The notes beneath the pieces are model-generated. The model saw only the letters and a program-made list of their open reading frames with translations, ran no database searches and was not told where the DNA came from. Made by a program: the position numbers and the translations under genes. Shown here in pieces: positions 56,536 through 64,000 of a stretch of 64,000 bases of DNA. Within the stretch, counting starts at the first letter, position 1; every line of letters starts with the position of its first letter. Source of the stretch: Rhodospirillales bacterium (GTDB lineage Bacteria; Pseudomonadota; Alphaproteobacteria; Rhodospirillales; SHVQ01); NCBI GenBank assembly GCA_009694195.1, contig SHVQ01000003.1, forward strand, positions 1 through 64,000. The letters are read 5' to 3'.

Positions 56536-57325
56536 CGTCGAGGTGCGGCTGACAGATCGCCCGCGAAGAGTCGGCACGGATGAAGTTGACGATCTCCATG
56601 ACGGCTTCGTTGCGCTGGTAAAGGTCGGCGACGTCGGCAAGCCGCTCCGCCATGGTACCTTCCTCGGCGAAGATCAGCCGGTAAGCCCTTCTCAGCTCGT
56701 GGATGACCTCGCGCGGGAAATCGCGGCGCTTGAGGCCGACGATATTGAGGCCCGTGAGCCGCGCGCGGTTGCCCATGACCGAGCCGTAGGGAATGATGTC
56801 CTCTGCCACGCCCGTCGCGCCGCCGACCATCGCGTGGCGGCCGATGCGGACGAACTGGTGGACGGCCGAGAGACCGCCCAGGATCGCCCAGTCGCCGATC
56901 TTGACGTGGCCGGCCAGCGTCGCGTTGTTGACGAGGATCACGTGATCGGCGATCTGGCAGTCGTGCGCCACGTGCGCGTTCACCATGAACAGGCAATTGT
57001 TCCCGATGCGCGTGTGGAGGCCGCCGCCTTCGGTCCCCGGGTTCATGGTCACGTGCTCGCGGATCACGTTGTTGCAGCCGATTTCGAGGTACGACGTCTC
57101 ACCCTTGAATTTCATGTCCTGGGGCGGATGGCCGATCGAGGCGAAGGGATAGATGCGGGTGTTGGCGCCGACGGTCGTATGGCCGGCGACGACGGCATGG
57201 GAAACGAGGCAGACGCCGTCACCCAACTTCACGACGGCGCCCACATGGCAGTACGGACCGATGGTCACGTCCTTGCCCAATTCGGCGCCCTCTTCCACCA
57301 CTGCCGTCGGATGAATTGTCGCCAT
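56525..57325 (-). CDS. lpxA: UDP-N-acetylglucosamine acyltransferase
   Basis: The 266-residue left-handed beta-helix enzyme adds the 3-hydroxyacyl chain that begins lipid A synthesis. Hexapeptide repeats run from TIHPTAVVEEGAELGKDV to about residue 190. The catalytic histidine is in NAHVAHDCQIADH, and GGLSAVHQFVRIGRHAMVGG and RRAYRLIF are family signatures. The ATG at 57325 (MATIHPTAVV) is the standard start. Confidence 0.96.
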   Translation of the reverse strand: MATIHPTAVVEEGAELGKDVTIGPYCHVGAVVKLGDGVCLVSHAVVAGHTTVGANTRIYPFASIGHPPQDMKFKGETSYLEIGCNNVIREHVTMNPGTEGGGLHTRIGNNCLFMVNAHVAHDCQIADHVILVNNATLAGHVKIGDWAILGGLSAVHQFVRIGRHAMVGGATGVAEDIIPYGSVMGNRARLTGLNIVGLKRRDFPREVIHELRRAYRLIFAEEGTMAERLADVADLYQRNEAVMEIVNFIRADSSRAICQPHLDDAA

Positions 57326-57333
57326 GCCGGCCC

Positions 57334-57789
57334 TCAACTGGAGATCATCGCGGTGTAGGTCGCCTCGGCCATCAGCACGCCGTTGACCTTCGCCGCGCCA
57401 TGGAACTTCCACACGTTGCCACGGCGATGCTGGCGCTCCACGTGCAGATGGACGCAATCGCCGGGCACGATCGGCTTCCGGAAGCGCGCCTGCTCCACCG
57501 ACATGAAGTAGACGAGGTGGCCGTTGGCGTTCATGCCGAGACTTTCCATGACGAGGACGGCAGCCGTCTGCGCCATCGCCTCGATGATCAGCACGCCCGG
57601 CATGATCGGGTTGCCCGGAAAGTGGCCCTGGAAGAACGGCTCGTTGATGGTCACGTTCTTGACGCCGACCGCGCTGACACCGTTGACGATGTCCTGCACC
57701 TTGTCGATCATCAGGAACGGATAGCGATGCGGCAGAAACTCCATGATCCGCTTGATATCGAGGACCTTGGCGTTCACCCCGGTATCCAT
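57334..57789 (-). CDS. fabZ: 3-hydroxyacyl-ACP dehydratase FabZ
   Basis: The 151-residue hot-dog-fold enzyme dehydrates 3-hydroxyacyl-ACP in fatty acid elongation. The active-site histidine and glutamate are in GHFPGNPIMPGVLIIEAMAQ, preceded by HRYPFLMIDKV. Its place between lpxD and lpxA is conserved and balances the use of hydroxyacyl chains between phospholipids and lipid A. Confidence 0.96.
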   Translation of the reverse strand: MDTGVNAKVLDIKRIMEFLPHRYPFLMIDKVQDIVNGVSAVGVKNVTINEPFFQGHFPGNPIMPGVLIIEAMAQTAAVLVMESLGMNANGHLVYFMSVEQARFRKPIVPGDCVHLHVERQHRRGNVWKFHGAAKVNGVLMAEATYTAMISS

Positions 57790-57793
57790 GCGC

Positions 57794-58816
57794 TCACCCG
57801 CCTCTCTTCTTCGCGAGCCGTTCGACCGCGGCCACGCCGCGAAGCCAATCCTTCATCGGCTTCGCGGGCGAGCCGCCGACATCGTCGCCCGGACCGACAT
57901 CGCGCATCACGCCGCTCTGGGCTGCGATGCGGGCGCCGTCGCCGATGGTGAGATGCCCCGTGAGGCCCGCTTGCCCCCCGATCATCACGTAATCGCCGAC
58001 CCGGGTACTGCCCGAAATGCCGACCTGCGCGACCACGATACAATGGCGTCCCAGCCGGACGTTATGGGCGATTTGGACGAGATTATCAATCTTGGTCCCG
58101 GCGCCGATGACCGTGTCGGGACCGGCGCCCCGGTCGATCGTCGTATTGGCGCCAATCTCGACGTCGTCTTCGATGATCACGCGGCCGAGCTGGGGCACTT
58201 TGAGATGGCCGCCCTTGCCGGGCGCGAACCCGAAGCCGTCCTGCCCGATCCGCACGCCCGGGTGCACGATCACGCGCGCGCCGAGAACGCAAAAGAGCAA
58301 CGTCGCCGAGGGCCCGATATTGCAATCGTCGCCGATCGCCACGCCATGGCCGATGACCGCGTTCGCACCGATGCGCGTGCGCCGGCCGATTTCCGCTCGC
58401 GCGCCGATCACGGCGCCGCTTTCGATGCGCGCGCCCTCGTCCACGCGGGCGCTGGGATCGACGGCCGCCGTGCCCGCCCTCTCAGGGATCGGCGCTGGAG
58501 CCGGGTAGAAGGCGGTCGCGATTTTCGCGTAGGCCCGGTAAGGCTCGCGCGTGAGCAGAAGCGCCATGCCCGGCGGCGCCCGCGGCGCGAATTCCGGGTC
58601 GGCCGCGCAGGCGCCGGCGCCACTCTCCGCGAACGCCTGCACGTAGCGCCGGTTGTCGAGAAAGCTTACGTCCCGCGCGCCCGCCTGCTGAAGGGGAGCC
58701 ACGTCGGCGAACATCCGGGCCGGGTCGGCGGCGCCGCCGATTTCGGCTCCCGCGATGCCCGCCAATTGTTTGAGCGAGAACGGCCCGGCGACGGAATAGA
58801 ATCGCGGGTCCGCCAT
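57794..58816 (-). CDS. lpxD: UDP-3-O-acylglucosamine N-acyltransferase
   Basis: The 340-residue enzyme has an N-terminal uridine-binding domain ([30 protein letters not shown]) and a hexapeptide-repeat beta helix from about residue 105. The catalytic histidine is in the [12 protein letters not shown] segment. It adds the second hydroxyacyl chain in lipid A synthesis. Its start is four bases from the OmpH-like gene's stop. Confidence 0.95.
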   Translation of the reverse strand: MADPRFYSVAGPFSLKQLAGIAGAEIGGAADPARMFADVAPLQQAGARDVSFLDNRRYVQAFAESGAGACAADPEFAPRAPPGMALLLTREPYRAYAKIATAFYPAPAPIPERAGTAAVDPSARVDEGARIESGAVIGARAEIGRRTRIGANAVIGHGVAIGDDCNIGPSATLLFCVLGARVIVHPGVRIGQDGFGFAPGKGGHLKVPQLGRVIIEDDVEIGANTTIDRGAGPDTVIGAGTKIDNLVQIAHNVRLGRHCIVVAQVGISGSTRVGDYVMIGGQAGLTGHLTIGDGARIAAQSGVMRDVGPGDDVGGSPAKPMKDWLRGVAAVERLAKKRGG

Positions 58817-58820
58817 CGGC

Positions 58821-59567
58821 CTACTTTGCGGGCTTGGCTGCTGGTTTTGCGGGCGCGGCGTCCTTCCCGGGCTCGGAGATCTTCACGCGCGGGACTTTCG
58901 TGTTCAGGCGCTCGAGCACGATGGGTGTGATCTCGAGCGCCTTGGCGACGAGGACGGTCTGGTCGCGCCGGAGGATCAACGTCAGCGACTCCTGGTTGGC
59001 GAGCTCGACGACGATATCGTTGAGGGCGTCGTTCACGACGCGCATCGCGTCGTTGTACGACTTGTCGAGATCGTCCTTCCGCTTCTGCACCATCCGCTGC
59101 ACGTCGACCAGCCGGTCCTCGAACTTCTTGCGCTCGGCGGCGAACGCTTCCGGCGAGAGAATGGTGCGCTGGCGGGTGAGCTCTTGATTGGCGTTCCGGA
59201 GCTCGTCCTCCTCCTTCTGGATCGCCGTCTGAAACGAGACGCGGTACTTGTTGATCTGATCCCGAATGTCCTTGGCGGCCGCGGCATCGCGGCGGATGGT
59301 ATCCACGTCGAGCACGGCGATCTTGACGAGGATTTTCTCGGCGTCCTCGGCCGGAGCCGGGGCCGCCGGTTTCGGTTGAGCGGCAGGCTGGGTCTGCGGG
59401 CGCGGCTGCTGCGTCCTCGGCTGCTGCGTCGGCGGTGCCGGAGCCGGCTGTGCCTGCGCCTGCAGGACCGGCGCCTCCGGGTTCTTTTCCTGGGCGGTGA
59501 GCGGCGCCGCCAACACGGCGACGCCGAGACATGCCGTCACCGCGATAAGAGCTGTAAGAGCTTTCAA
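58821..59567 (-). CDS. OmpH/Skp-family periplasmic chaperone with Pro/Gln-rich insert
   Basis: The 248-residue protein has a signal peptide ([20 protein letters not shown]), a 50-residue Pro/Gln/Ala-rich stretch ([18 protein letters not shown]) and then the Skp core ([18 protein letters not shown], a coiled-coil with [20 protein letters not shown], and [20 protein letters not shown]). Skp holds outer membrane proteins in the periplasm for BamA. Ordinary Skp proteins are about 160-190 residues; the low-complexity insert and a Lys/Ala/Pro C-terminal tail account for the excess. Confidence 0.88.
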   Translation of the reverse strand: MKALTALIAVTACLGVAVLAAPLTAQEKNPEAPVLQAQAQPAPAPPTQQPRTQQPRPQTQPAAQPKPAAPAPAEDAEKILVKIAVLDVDTIRRDAAAAKDIRDQINKYRVSFQTAIQKEEDELRNANQELTRQRTILSPEAFAAERKKFEDRLVDVQRMVQKRKDDLDKSYNDAMRVVNDALNDIVVELANQESLTLILRRDQTVLVAKALEITPIVLERLNTKVPRVKISEPGKDAAPAKPAAKPAK

Positions 59568-59576
59568 ATCATTCTC

Positions 59577-61856
59577 CTAGAATTTGGTGCCAAAATTCAC
59601 GCGAAACAACTCTGTTTGGTCGAAGCTTTCCTTGAGCAGGGCCACGCCGATATCGATTCCGATCGGTCCCACCGGAGATACCCACAGGATACCCGTTCCC
59701 AGGGTGAGCCTCAGGCTTCCCGAATCGCCGATGTTGCCGCCTTTCGCATCGACCTGGCCGGCGCTGCCCACATCCATGAACAGGAGCCCGCTGACGCCGA
59801 GCTCGGTCGGCAGGCCGAGGGGGAACGTGAGCTCGGTGGTGCCGATGTATTTCCACTGCGAGCCGAGGGAGTCCTTCGTGCTCAAGTCGCGCGGCCCGAC
59901 GCCGCCGGTCTCGAAGCCCCGGAAGTCCTCGCCGCCGACGAAGTAGCGATCAAGCAGGCGCACGTCTTCGCCGATCCCGAAAATATAAGCCGCCGTGCCG
60001 GAAACGCTGAAGACCGTTTGCTCGGCGATCGGGAAGTACTTGCTGCCGCGCACCGAGTTGCGGAGGTAGCGAACGCCGCCGAGTCCTGCGAGATCGTTCG
60101 TCATGCGGACGAAGTATCCCTTGGTCGGGTTCACGCGGCTGTCCCGCTGGTCGTAGAGAAGGCTGTGGGAGATTTCGGAAAGAAACGTGGTTCCCTCGGC
60201 TTCTCGAATGAAGCGGGACGCGCTGGCCTTGACGTCTTCCACCGTCTGCTGCTTCACCGTGTACTTGAAGCTCTGGCGCAAATCCTCCGACAGCGGGTAT
60301 CCGGCCCGTAGCGCGCCGCCGGTGGTCTTGGAATCGAAAGAGGCGAAGTCCTGGTTGTCCTGCGTCACCCGGAAGATATCGACGCCGGCCGCCACTTCGC
60401 GGTCCATGAAGTAGGGCTCGGTAAACGAGAAATCGACCTCGCTTCGCTTCGCCGCGATCTTCGCGCCGGCCCTGATGTCCTGCCCCTTCCCGAGGAAGTT
60501 CTTTTCGCGCAGCGTGACATCGCCCAAGGGCCCGTGCAGGGTCGAGAACCCGGCGCCGATGCTGATGGAGCCGGTCGATTTTTCCTGCACTTCGGTTCGG
60601 AGGACCGTCTTGTCGGGCGCGCTGCCGGGCTGGCGGTCGACGATGACCTTCTCGAAGTAGTCGAGGTTTTGAATACGCGTGCGCGATCGCCTGAGTTTCG
60701 CCGCGTTAAAGGCGTCGCCCTCGACCAGCTTGAACTCGCGCCGGATGACCCTGTCGAGCGTGCGGACGTTGCCGATGATGTCGATGCGTTCGACGAAAAC
60801 CCGGGGTCCCTCGTTGATCTCGAAGGTCACGTCGATCGTGCGCGTTTCGCGGTTCCGGTTGATGCGCGGGCGTACGTCGACGAACGCGTAACCGAGCGTG
60901 CCGACCTCGATCGACAGGAGGTCGACGGTTTGATCGATCTGGTCGGAGGAATAGGTCCCGCCTTTCTCGATCTCGACCTTCTTGAGCAGACCCTGCGGCT
61001 GGAGGTCGCGAAGGCGGGCCTCGATATCGATGGCCCCGAACTTGTAAACGCCGCCTTCATCGACGGTAAACGTGACGAAGAAGTCGCGGCGGTCGGGCGT
61101 GAGCTCGGCAACCGCGGAGACCACGCGGAAGTCGGCGTAGCCGCGGTTGAGATAGAACCGCCGGAGAAGCTCGCGATCGAGCGTAAGCCGGTCGGGGTCG
61201 TAAACGTCATCGGCGGTCAGGAATCGCCACCACCGCGACTCCTTCGTTCGGATGACCTCGCGCAGGCGCGAATCCTTGAAGGCCCGATTGCCGACGAACC
61301 GGATGTTGCGAATCTCGGTCTGGTCGCCTTCGTTGACCTCGAAGACCAAATCCACGCGGTTCTGCGGCAGCTGGATGACCTTCGGCTCGACGGTGGCGGC
61401 AAACCGGCCGCTCCGGCGATAGAGCGTCAGGATCCGCTTCACGTCGCTCTGAACCTTGGTGCGGGTGTAGATCACGCGTGGCTTGAGCCCGATTTCGGCC
61501 CGCAACACATCGTCTTCGAGCTTCTTGTTGCCCTCGAAGGCAACGCGATTGATCACCGGGTTTTCGACCACCGTGACCAGCAAACGGTTGCCTTGCCGCT
61601 GGATCACCACGTCGGCGAAAAGCCCGGTCGCGAAGAGGCTCTTCAGCGAACGGTCGATCCGCGCCGCGTCGAATGCGTCACCCTCCTGGACGAGCAGGTA
61701 CGAGCGGATCGTCCCCGGCTCGATCCGCTGCATGCCGTCGACGGTGATTTCCTGGATGGTGCCGCCGGCCGCCGGACGCGGCGCTTGCGCCGCCGCCTCG
61801 CGGAGCGGCAACCAGGACATGACTACCACGAGGATTAGCGCCGTAAGACGAGCCAT
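59577..61856 (-). CDS. bamA: Outer membrane protein assembly factor BamA
   Basis: The 759-residue protein has a signal peptide (ALILVVVMSWLPLREAAAQ), five POTRA domains (about 30-425; first IQEITVDGMQRIEPGTIRSY) and a 16-strand barrel. The barrel includes the conserved loop-6 region with VGGEDFRGFETGGVGPRD (the V/I-R-G-F/Y motif) and ends in the outer-membrane signature FRVNFGTKF with a terminal phenylalanine. It inserts beta-barrel proteins into the outer membrane. Confidence 0.96.
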   Translation of the reverse strand: MARLTALILVVVMSWLPLREAAAQAPRPAAGGTIQEITVDGMQRIEPGTIRSYLLVQEGDAFDAARIDRSLKSLFATGLFADVVIQRQGNRLLVTVVENPVINRVAFEGNKKLEDDVLRAEIGLKPRVIYTRTKVQSDVKRILTLYRRSGRFAATVEPKVIQLPQNRVDLVFEVNEGDQTEIRNIRFVGNRAFKDSRLREVIRTKESRWWRFLTADDVYDPDRLTLDRELLRRFYLNRGYADFRVVSAVAELTPDRRDFFVTFTVDEGGVYKFGAIDIEARLRDLQPQGLLKKVEIEKGGTYSSDQIDQTVDLLSIEVGTLGYAFVDVRPRINRNRETRTIDVTFEINEGPRVFVERIDIIGNVRTLDRVIRREFKLVEGDAFNAAKLRRSRTRIQNLDYFEKVIVDRQPGSAPDKTVLRTEVQEKSTGSISIGAGFSTLHGPLGDVTLREKNFLGKGQDIRAGAKIAAKRSEVDFSFTEPYFMDREVAAGVDIFRVTQDNQDFASFDSKTTGGALRAGYPLSEDLRQSFKYTVKQQTVEDVKASASRFIREAEGTTFLSEISHSLLYDQRDSRVNPTKGYFVRMTNDLAGLGGVRYLRNSVRGSKYFPIAEQTVFSVSGTAAYIFGIGEDVRLLDRYFVGGEDFRGFETGGVGPRDLSTKDSLGSQWKYIGTTELTFPLGLPTELGVSGLLFMDVGSAGQVDAKGGNIGDSGSLRLTLGTGILWVSPVGPIGIDIGVALLKESFDQTELFRVNFGTKF

Positions 61857-61902
61857 GCTCCCCAGGCGTGATTCTCGGTCAACGAGCTTACGCGACCGGT
61901 TT

Positions 61903-63033
61903 TTATGTGACGAGACCGCGTATGAACTCGATGATCCGAAGGTGCTTCAAATCGTTCCAAGTAGCATAAACCATTAGAAGCAGTACCAGAATCAGCCCAA
62001 ACCTAAAACTGTATTCTTGTACTTTGGCGCCCACCGGCCGCCCCCGCACGAGCTCGGCGAGGTAGAAGACAAGGTGACCGCCGTCCAGCATAGGCACGGG
62101 CAAGAGGTTGATCAGGCCCAGATTTACCGACAGGGCGGCGATGAAAATCAGCAGATTGACGACCCCGCCTTGCGCCATGTCGCCCGACATCTGGGCGATG
62201 CGGATCGGGCCGCCGAGCTGATCGGCCGAGCCGGCGCCGGTCACGAGCTGGCCGAGGTAATGCACGATGTTGGCCATCATCACGAACGTCCGCTCGATAC
62301 CGATCCACACCGCCATGGCCGGATTCTGGCGCTCGAACATGGCCTGATTGGGATCGGGGGCGATGCCAAGCCGGCCGACCTGGACTTCCTTGCCGGACTC
62401 GTCGGTATCCACTTTCGCTTCCGGCGTCGCGGAGACGGTGATCTCCTGACCCTGACGGCGCACGCCGAGCTTCAACGGCACGCCGGGGCTCGCGCTCACC
62501 ACCCGCCGGAGGTCCTCGAACCGATGCACGGGGTCGCCGTTGATCGCAAGGATGGTGTCGCCGGATTTAAGGCCGGCAGCCTCGGCCGCGCTTCCCGGCA
62601 GAATGTGCCCGACGCCCGCAAGCGGGACGGGGATCCCGACGAAGCCGGCCACGCACGCAAAAATCACGATCGCGAACAAAAGATTGGCGATCGGACCGGC
62701 GGCAACGATCGCCGCCCGTTGACCGAGCCCCTTGTGCTGAAACGAGACGGCCTGCTCTTCGGGCGTCATCGCGACGAGCTCGGCCCCGGGCCCGCTCGTC
62801 TCGCCGAACATCTTGACGTAGCCCCCGAGCGGAATGGAGCTGATTTTCCAGCGCGTTCCCGAGCGGTCGGTCCAGCCCCAGATCTCCGGCCCGAAGCCGA
62901 TCGAAAAGACCTCGACGCGAACCTTGTTCCGCCGGGCAACCCAGTAGTGGCCCCACTCGTGGACGTAGACGAGAACCGTCAGAACGACGAGGAATAGGAT
63001 GATATAGTACCAGGTAAACCCAAGAAAACTCAT
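61903..63033 (-). CDS. rseP: RIP metalloprotease RseP (site-2 protease)
   Basis: The 376-residue inner-membrane zinc protease has VYVHEWGHYWVARR (HExxH) in helix 1, a PDZ domain (about 125-200; LKSGDTILAINGDPVHRFED), and the third ligand motif NLLPVPMLDGGHL near the C terminus. It cleaves anti-sigma factors and other membrane substrates within the bilayer. The location between dxr and bamA is widely conserved. Confidence 0.95.
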   Translation of the reverse strand: MSFLGFTWYYIILFLVVLTVLVYVHEWGHYWVARRNKVRVEVFSIGFGPEIWGWTDRSGTRWKISSIPLGGYVKMFGETSGPGAELVAMTPEEQAVSFQHKGLGQRAAIVAAGPIANLLFAIVIFACVAGFVGIPVPLAGVGHILPGSAAEAAGLKSGDTILAINGDPVHRFEDLRRVVSASPGVPLKLGVRRQGQEITVSATPEAKVDTDESGKEVQVGRLGIAPDPNQAMFERQNPAMAVWIGIERTFVMMANIVHYLGQLVTGAGSADQLGGPIRIAQMSGDMAQGGVVNLLIFIAALSVNLGLINLLPVPMLDGGHLVFYLAELVRGRPVGAKVQEYSFRFGLILVLLLMVYATWNDLKHLRIIEFIRGLVT

Positions 63034-63086
63034 TGGCCTCTTTCCCGTTGGGACGGATGGCAGTGATGCGGGCCTGACGCCATGAC

Positions 63087-64000
63087 TTAAGAGAACTGAG
63101 GCGTCACGGCAACCAATTCTTCAGCGAGTCTGCGAGCAAGGACGTCGGCATCGGCGACATCATCCAGATTTCGCAAGGAAACTCTGGGCGCGCGCTCCAG
63201 GGTTCCTTCTACTACGCGCGCAATGTCAAGGAATCCGATGCGGTCTTCGAGGAATTGTTGCACAGCCACTTCGTTCGCCGCATTCAGATAGGTCGGCGCC
63301 GCGCCACCCTCTTTGAGGGCGTGCCGGGCCAGCCTGAGGGCAGGAAACCGTATGGGATCAGGGCATTCGAAGGTGAGCGTGCCGATCTCCTCCAGCGCGA
63401 GCCGGGGCGCCGGCGTAGCGATTCGGTCCGGCCACGCGAGCGCGTAGCCGATCGGCGTCCGCATGTCCGGGGCGCCCAACTGGGCCAGGACCGAACCGTC
63501 GATATAGGATACAAGACTGTGAATAACTGATTGAGGATGCACAAGAATATCGATCTGATGCTCGCCGACCGGGAACAGATGATACGCCTCGATCAACTCA
63601 AGGCCCTTGTTCATCATGGTCGCCGAATCGACCGAAATCTTGGCCCCCATGTCCCAATTCGGATGGGCCACGGCCTCGGCGGTCGTCACCCGCCGCATCT
63701 CGTCCAGGCTCTTCGTGCGGAAGGGGCCGCCCGACGCGGTCAGAATGATGCGGTCGACTTTCTCCGGGCGCTCGAAATCGAAGACCTGGAAAATGGCGCT
63801 GTGCTCGGAATCGACGGGCAGCAGCGTCGCGCCGTGGGCCCGCACCTCGGCGACCATGAGGTCGCCCGCGCAGACCAGGCACTCCTTGTTGGCAAGTCCC
63901 ACCGTGGTGCCGCGCCGGACCGCCGACAAGGTCGGCTGCAAGCCGGCCGCCCCGACGATGGAGGCCATGACGAAATCCACCGGACGGCCCGCCGCTTCGA
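63087..64000 (-). CDS. dxr: 1-deoxy-D-xylulose 5-phosphate reductoisomerase (5' end outside window)
   Basis: The frame is open to the window edge (upstream residues read EAAGRP before [14 protein letters not shown]). About 304 residues of a normally 390-residue enzyme are present; the NADPH-binding N terminus is missing. Recognisable parts are [13 protein letters not shown], the catalytic loop [20 protein letters not shown] with metal-binding glutamates, and [16 protein letters not shown] C-terminal features. The enzyme makes MEP for isoprenoid synthesis. It is the most upstream visible gene of the rseP-bamA-lpx series. Confidence 0.96.
   Translation of the reverse strand, partial: EAAGRPVDFVMASIVGAAGLQPTLSAVRRGTTVGLANKECLVCAGDLMVAEVRAHGATLLPVDSEHSAIFQVFDFERPEKVDRIILTASGGPFRTKSLDEMRRVTTAEAVAHPNWDMGAKISVDSATMMNKGLELIEAYHLFPVGEHQIDILVHPQSVIHSLVSYIDGSVLAQLGAPDMRTPIGYALAWPDRIATPAPRLALEEIGTLTFECPDPIRFPALRLARHALKEGGAAPTYLNAANEVAVQQFLEDRIGFLDIARVVEGTLERAPRVSLRNLDDVADADVLARRLAEELVAVTPQFS

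Noticed and set aside
54436..56583. A frame of about 715 codons on the plus strand opposite lpxI-lpxB
   Set aside because: It is a shadow frame antisense to two conserved enzymes.

Overview
The window is GC-rich chromosomal DNA from an alphaproteobacterium. It may belong to a Rhodospirillales-like or related lineage; I cannot place it more precisely. The evidence is: (i) a pyruvate dehydrogenase E1-beta with an N-terminal lipoyl domain; (ii) LpxI rather than LpxH in lipid A synthesis; (iii) a lexA gene behind a GAAC-N7-GAAC SOS box; (iv) a gene order familiar from alphaproteobacteria: dxr-rseP-bamA-skp-lpxD-fabZ-lpxA-lpxI/lpxB ... gltA-gltX-comEC-lexA ... moeA-moaC-trpC-trpD-trpG ... trpE-ppiD-tpiA-secG-pyrG-kdsA-eno-ftsB-pdhA-pdhB-pdhC-lpdA-lipA-COQ10-like. 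Almost all of the window is core metabolism and envelope biogenesis. No phage, transposon, CRISPR array, rRNA or tRNA was seen.

Layout. 1-9.5 kb: end of a threonine aldolase gene, then a DUF1989 protein, glutathione peroxidase, a sulfite-oxidase-like enzyme, smpB, dapA, a small lipoprotein, a lytic transglycosylase, an alpha/beta hydrolase, and a bactofilin/M23 peptidase pair. 9.7-11.5 kb: overlapping genes pgpA, cinA-type amidase and a CPBP protease. 11.6-20.7 kb (minus strand): a frameshifted histidine phosphatase, a DUF2459 lipoprotein, a COQ10/RatA-like protein, lipA, lpdA and pdhC-pdhB-pdhA; together these make lipoate and the complete pyruvate dehydrogenase complex. 20.2-27.7 kb (minus): a monooxygenase-fold protein, ftsB, eno, kdsA, pyrG, secG and tpiA, with a YoeB/YefM toxin-antitoxin module lying between two copies of a small membrane-protein gene. 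27.8-32.1 kb (plus): a ParDE module, ppiD and trpE. 32.1-37.5 kb: a deleted HigA-type antitoxin remnant, a polysaccharide-deacetylase-like protein, a REC-REC-GGDEF protein and a copper-type P-ATPase; this block separates trpE from trpG. 37.8-42.2 kb (plus): trpG-trpD-trpC-moaC-moeA. 42.2-44.6 kb: a small accessory island with MerF, a GDCCVxC-type protein, a secreted cupin, the stump of a response regulator gene and a frameshifted solute-binding protein. 44.7-54.5 kb: lexA, two secreted small or hypothetical proteins, a HigBA-like module, comEC, gltX, gltA, gloA and an MFS transporter. 54.5-64 kb (minus): the lipid A/outer-membrane cluster, in which lpxI and lpxB are fused into one reading frame; it ends in a 5'-truncated dxr at the window edge.

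The intergenic spaces carry several families of short dispersed palindromes. They are often composite or nested, and two of them extend into coding sequence. Four genes are broken: three by frameshift and one by internal deletion. Some of the frameshifts could be sequencing errors. The points most worth a second look are the LpxI-LpxB fusion, the nested repeat system, a 38-residue secreted cysteine-rich peptide gene, the operators of the toxin-antitoxin modules, and the orphan OmpR-family binding box next to a truncated response regulator. I did not find a convincing wholly new multi-gene system.
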